Of a stretch of DNA of 35,206 bases, positions 34,015-35,206 are shown piece by piece. Every line of letters begins with the position of its first letter. The first letter of the stretch is position 1. The notes under the pieces are model-generated. The model was not told where the DNA came from, did no database searches, and saw nothing but the letters and a program-made list of their open reading frames with translations. Source of the DNA: Candidatus Altimarinota bacterium (GTDB lineage: Bacteria > Patescibacteriota > JACMRA01); assembly GCA_012031925.1 (NCBI GenBank), contig JAAUSE010000006.1, positions 1 to 35,206 on the forward strand. Direction: 5' to 3'. The position numbers were made by a program, and so were the translations under genes.

Positions 34015-34512
34015 TCACTCTAGTATAATATAGCAGTTTTTAACCTGTATCTGTGTATTTCCTGCGTCAGGAATGAGATTGATGTTTTGTAGCTGTTCTG
34101 TTACATTTACACAATCTTCAACCTCTACAACTGAATCTGTATGTATTCCCTTGAAATTAAGACAGAATGTGTTTTTTGCTTTCTCAATAGCAGATTGTTT
34201 TGTTGGAGCAACCACAAATCCATTTTCATGGTATTCGGAAAATAAAGATGGAATCGTTGCTCCAAAATTTATAAACCAAAGATGGTTGCCGTGTGTGCTA
34301 TTTTTGTTGCTGCCAACATTAATTTTATATCCGTCAACTTTACTCACTTCTGCGATTGCGTCAATATGAACTCCTTCTGAGCTACCAAACCACAATTGGC
34401 GTATTTTTTCCTTGTGGTGTTCAACTTTTTCAGCTACGATAAACACTACATCATGTACTTCGATATTTGCATGCTCTGCCCGACCACCTAGATACAAAGC
34501 AAAAAGTTTCAT
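34015..34512 (-). CDS. DUF1543 protein
   Basis: This 165-residue protein starts MKLFALYLGGRAEHANIEVH and follows the DUF1543 pattern (VVFIVAEKVEHHKEKIRQLW, FGSSEGVHIDAIAEVSKVDG). A second, weaker copy follows (GFVVAPTKQSAIEKA, NFKGIHTDSVVEVED), so there are two tandem modules. The family is cytoplasmic and has no known function. It is convergent with the ferritin-like gene and divergent from the UDG-like gene; the 59-base gap to the latter holds an AT-rich divergent promoter region. Confidence 0.85.
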   Translation of the reverse strand: MKLFALYLGGRAEHANIEVHDVVFIVAEKVEHHKEKIRQLWFGSSEGVHIDAIAEVSKVDGYKINVGSNKNSTHGNHLWFINFGATIPSLFSEYHENGFVVAPTKQSAIEKAKNTFCLNFKGIHTDSVVEVEDCVNVTEQLQNINLIPDAGNTQIQVKNCYIILE

Positions 34513-34571
34513 GGAGTAACCTCTAGTATTTCAGTAAAGCAATCTTAAATATATTTCTTAAATATAAAAAT

Positions 34572-35081
34572 ATGTCAAAACAAATCTTATTCATTGGACA
34601 AGCACTTCCCGCGACTCCCGCACCTTATCCTTTTGCCCGTTCACGTCTCTATAAATGGTTTGCGTCAATACAAATAGATAAAGATACACTGCTTGATATA
34701 AGTCAGTTTAATGCAGTGTTGGACTATTTCCCAGGAAAGTATGGTAAAGCAGATAGAGCACCAAATTGGAACGATATACTTGAAAATAGAGAGCGATTGT
34801 ATAATCTTGTACAGGCTGTAAATCCCCATGTGATTGTTGGTATAGGAAAGATTGCAACACAAGCTCTCTTGTATTCACAGAAGCCCGTGGATTTGAAATC
34901 CGTGGTTGGTACATTGTTTCAGACTGAACCGTTTGGGCTTGGAGATATAAACTATGATGTCGTTATCTTACCTCACCCGTCAGGATTGAGTACGTGGGTG
35001 TACCAAGAGGATAACATGGAGCGATTAAATGCGTCACTTAAGTTGATCGCTTCTGCTCTCTCAATACAAGCCCCACAATAA
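34572..35081 (+). CDS. Uracil-DNA glycosylase superfamily-like protein
   Basis: This 169-residue protein has a UDG-like core: ILFIGQALPATPAPYPFARS (water-activating loop region), a central strand HVIVGIGKIATQALL and the HPSG motif (VVILPHPSGLSTWV) that contacts DNA in this fold. Family 4/5 iron-sulphur cysteines are absent. Enzymes of this type remove uracil or damaged bases; catalysis here is not certain because the first loop lacks the usual acid. The stop lies inside the right repeat (last codons CAA GCC CCA CAA), so the natural C-terminus may have been cut and replaced at the junction. Confidence 0.68.
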   Translation: MSKQILFIGQALPATPAPYPFARSRLYKWFASIQIDKDTLLDISQFNAVLDYFPGKYGKADRAPNWNDILENRERLYNLVQAVNPHVIVGIGKIATQALLYSQKPVDLKSVVGTLFQTEPFGLGDINYDVVILPHPSGLSTWVYQEDNMERLNASLKLIASALSIQAPQ

Positions 35082-35106
35082 AAATCTTTGCTCTAGTTAA
35101 TGACAT
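35038..35106 (-). pseudogene. Truncated start of the sulfotransferase-like gene
   Basis: The second repeat copy restarts the gene (MSLTRAKIFIVGL) and then runs into unrelated sequence and a stop at 35038. It is a 22-codon stub that still carries the promoter. It shows that the repeat came from the gene at 32290-32826, or that the two share a target. Confidence 0.8.
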
Positions 35107-35171
35107 TTCGTTTACAACAATACACTTTCCGTAAAAACTAGCAACTAATTTTTGATCATTCATCAAAATTT
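35067..35171. repeat. Direct repeat copy 2 (105 bp)
   Basis: The partner of 32787-32892. After it, 35172-35206 differs from the flank of copy 1 and holds a small inverted repeat, TTGATG...CATCAA, at about 35174-35195. No gene is seen in the last 35 bases. Confidence 0.95.
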
Positions 35172-35206
35172 GTTTTGATGCAACCTTTTACATCAAGATG
35201 TTTCAA

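Larger units (their letters stand above)
32893..35066. mobile_element. Putative inserted segment between 105-bp direct repeats
   Basis: This 2.17 kb segment carries three genes with visibly less AT-rich codons than the rest. It is bounded by near-identical direct repeats and splits the sulfotransferase-like promoter region. No integrase or transposase lies inside, so it may have come by recombination of a circle or a non-autonomous element. An assembly join is the main alternative. Confidence 0.5.

Noticed and set aside
32893-35066. Classic insertion sequence or transposon
   Set aside because: No transposase or integrase and no terminal inverted repeats were seen; the long direct repeats do not fit usual 2-14 bp target duplications.
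1-35206. Reassigned UGA codon (as in Gracilibacteria or Absconditabacteria)
   Set aside because: Conserved genes contain no internal TGA in frame, and TGA ends the 37-residue gene at 8539.

Overview
The window is AT-rich chromosomal DNA that reads with the standard bacterial code; TGA is used as a stop and I saw no internal TGA in a conserved gene. A short TrbC/VirB2-type pilin, ComM, a very divergent FtsQ/FtsI pair with long lysine-rich tails, many small orphan proteins, and promoters placed only a few bases before the start codon all suggest a Candidate Phyla Radiation (Patescibacteria) bacterium. The phylum cannot be fixed from this window, and this assignment is an inference.

Layout. (1) 1-5.5 kb holds housekeeping genes: a broken ssb at the left edge, two small membrane proteins, a tRNA-Arg with the uncommon anticodon GCG, ftsQ, a full-length ftsI, and a DNA ligase C-terminal remnant. 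(2) 5.5-8.7 kb is a minus-strand surface-polysaccharide operon: a 37-residue membrane peptide, a sortase-like protein without catalytic residues, a processive GT2 glycosyltransferase and an extracytoplasmic glycoside-hydrolase-like protein. (3) 8.7-14.1 kb holds tandem hairpin repeats, comM, the pilin, a secreted protein and an ABC importer whose permease is fused to its binding protein. (4) 14.1-14.9 kb is a cluster of tiny overlapping genes with real Shine-Dalgarno sites, unlike the neighbours. (5) 15.4-24.2 kb is a composite defence operon, hsdM - OLD-family ATPase/TOPRIM nuclease - hsdS - fic - hsdR. It has an internal consensus promoter in front of fic that overlaps one copy of a duplicated 23-bp element, and four 12-bp repeats in the HsdS spacer. 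(6) 24.3-32.9 kb is an accessory run of small single-domain genes (DUF1801, DUF2200, CYTH, VOC, SRPBCC, MORN, SWIM-like, CobW GTPase, sulfotransferase-like) with an MFS transporter. (7) 32.9-35.1 kb is a roughly 2.2 kb segment with richer base composition (ferritin-like, DUF1543, uracil-DNA-glycosylase-like genes). It lies between two near-identical 105-bp direct repeats that contain the promoter and first 13 codons of the sulfotransferase-like gene, and so looks like an insertion.

Two patterns cut across the window. First, at least twelve breaks in otherwise well-formed genes are each repaired by adding one base, mostly in a short homopolymer. This looks more like assembly error than gene decay, so I give corrected full-length coordinates. 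Second, many good TTGACA/TATAAT-type promoters put the predicted transcription start 2-5 bases before the ATG with no ribosome binding site, which suggests leaderless mRNAs. The small genes at 14.3-14.9 kb and 29.46 kb are the exceptions and may be acquired.
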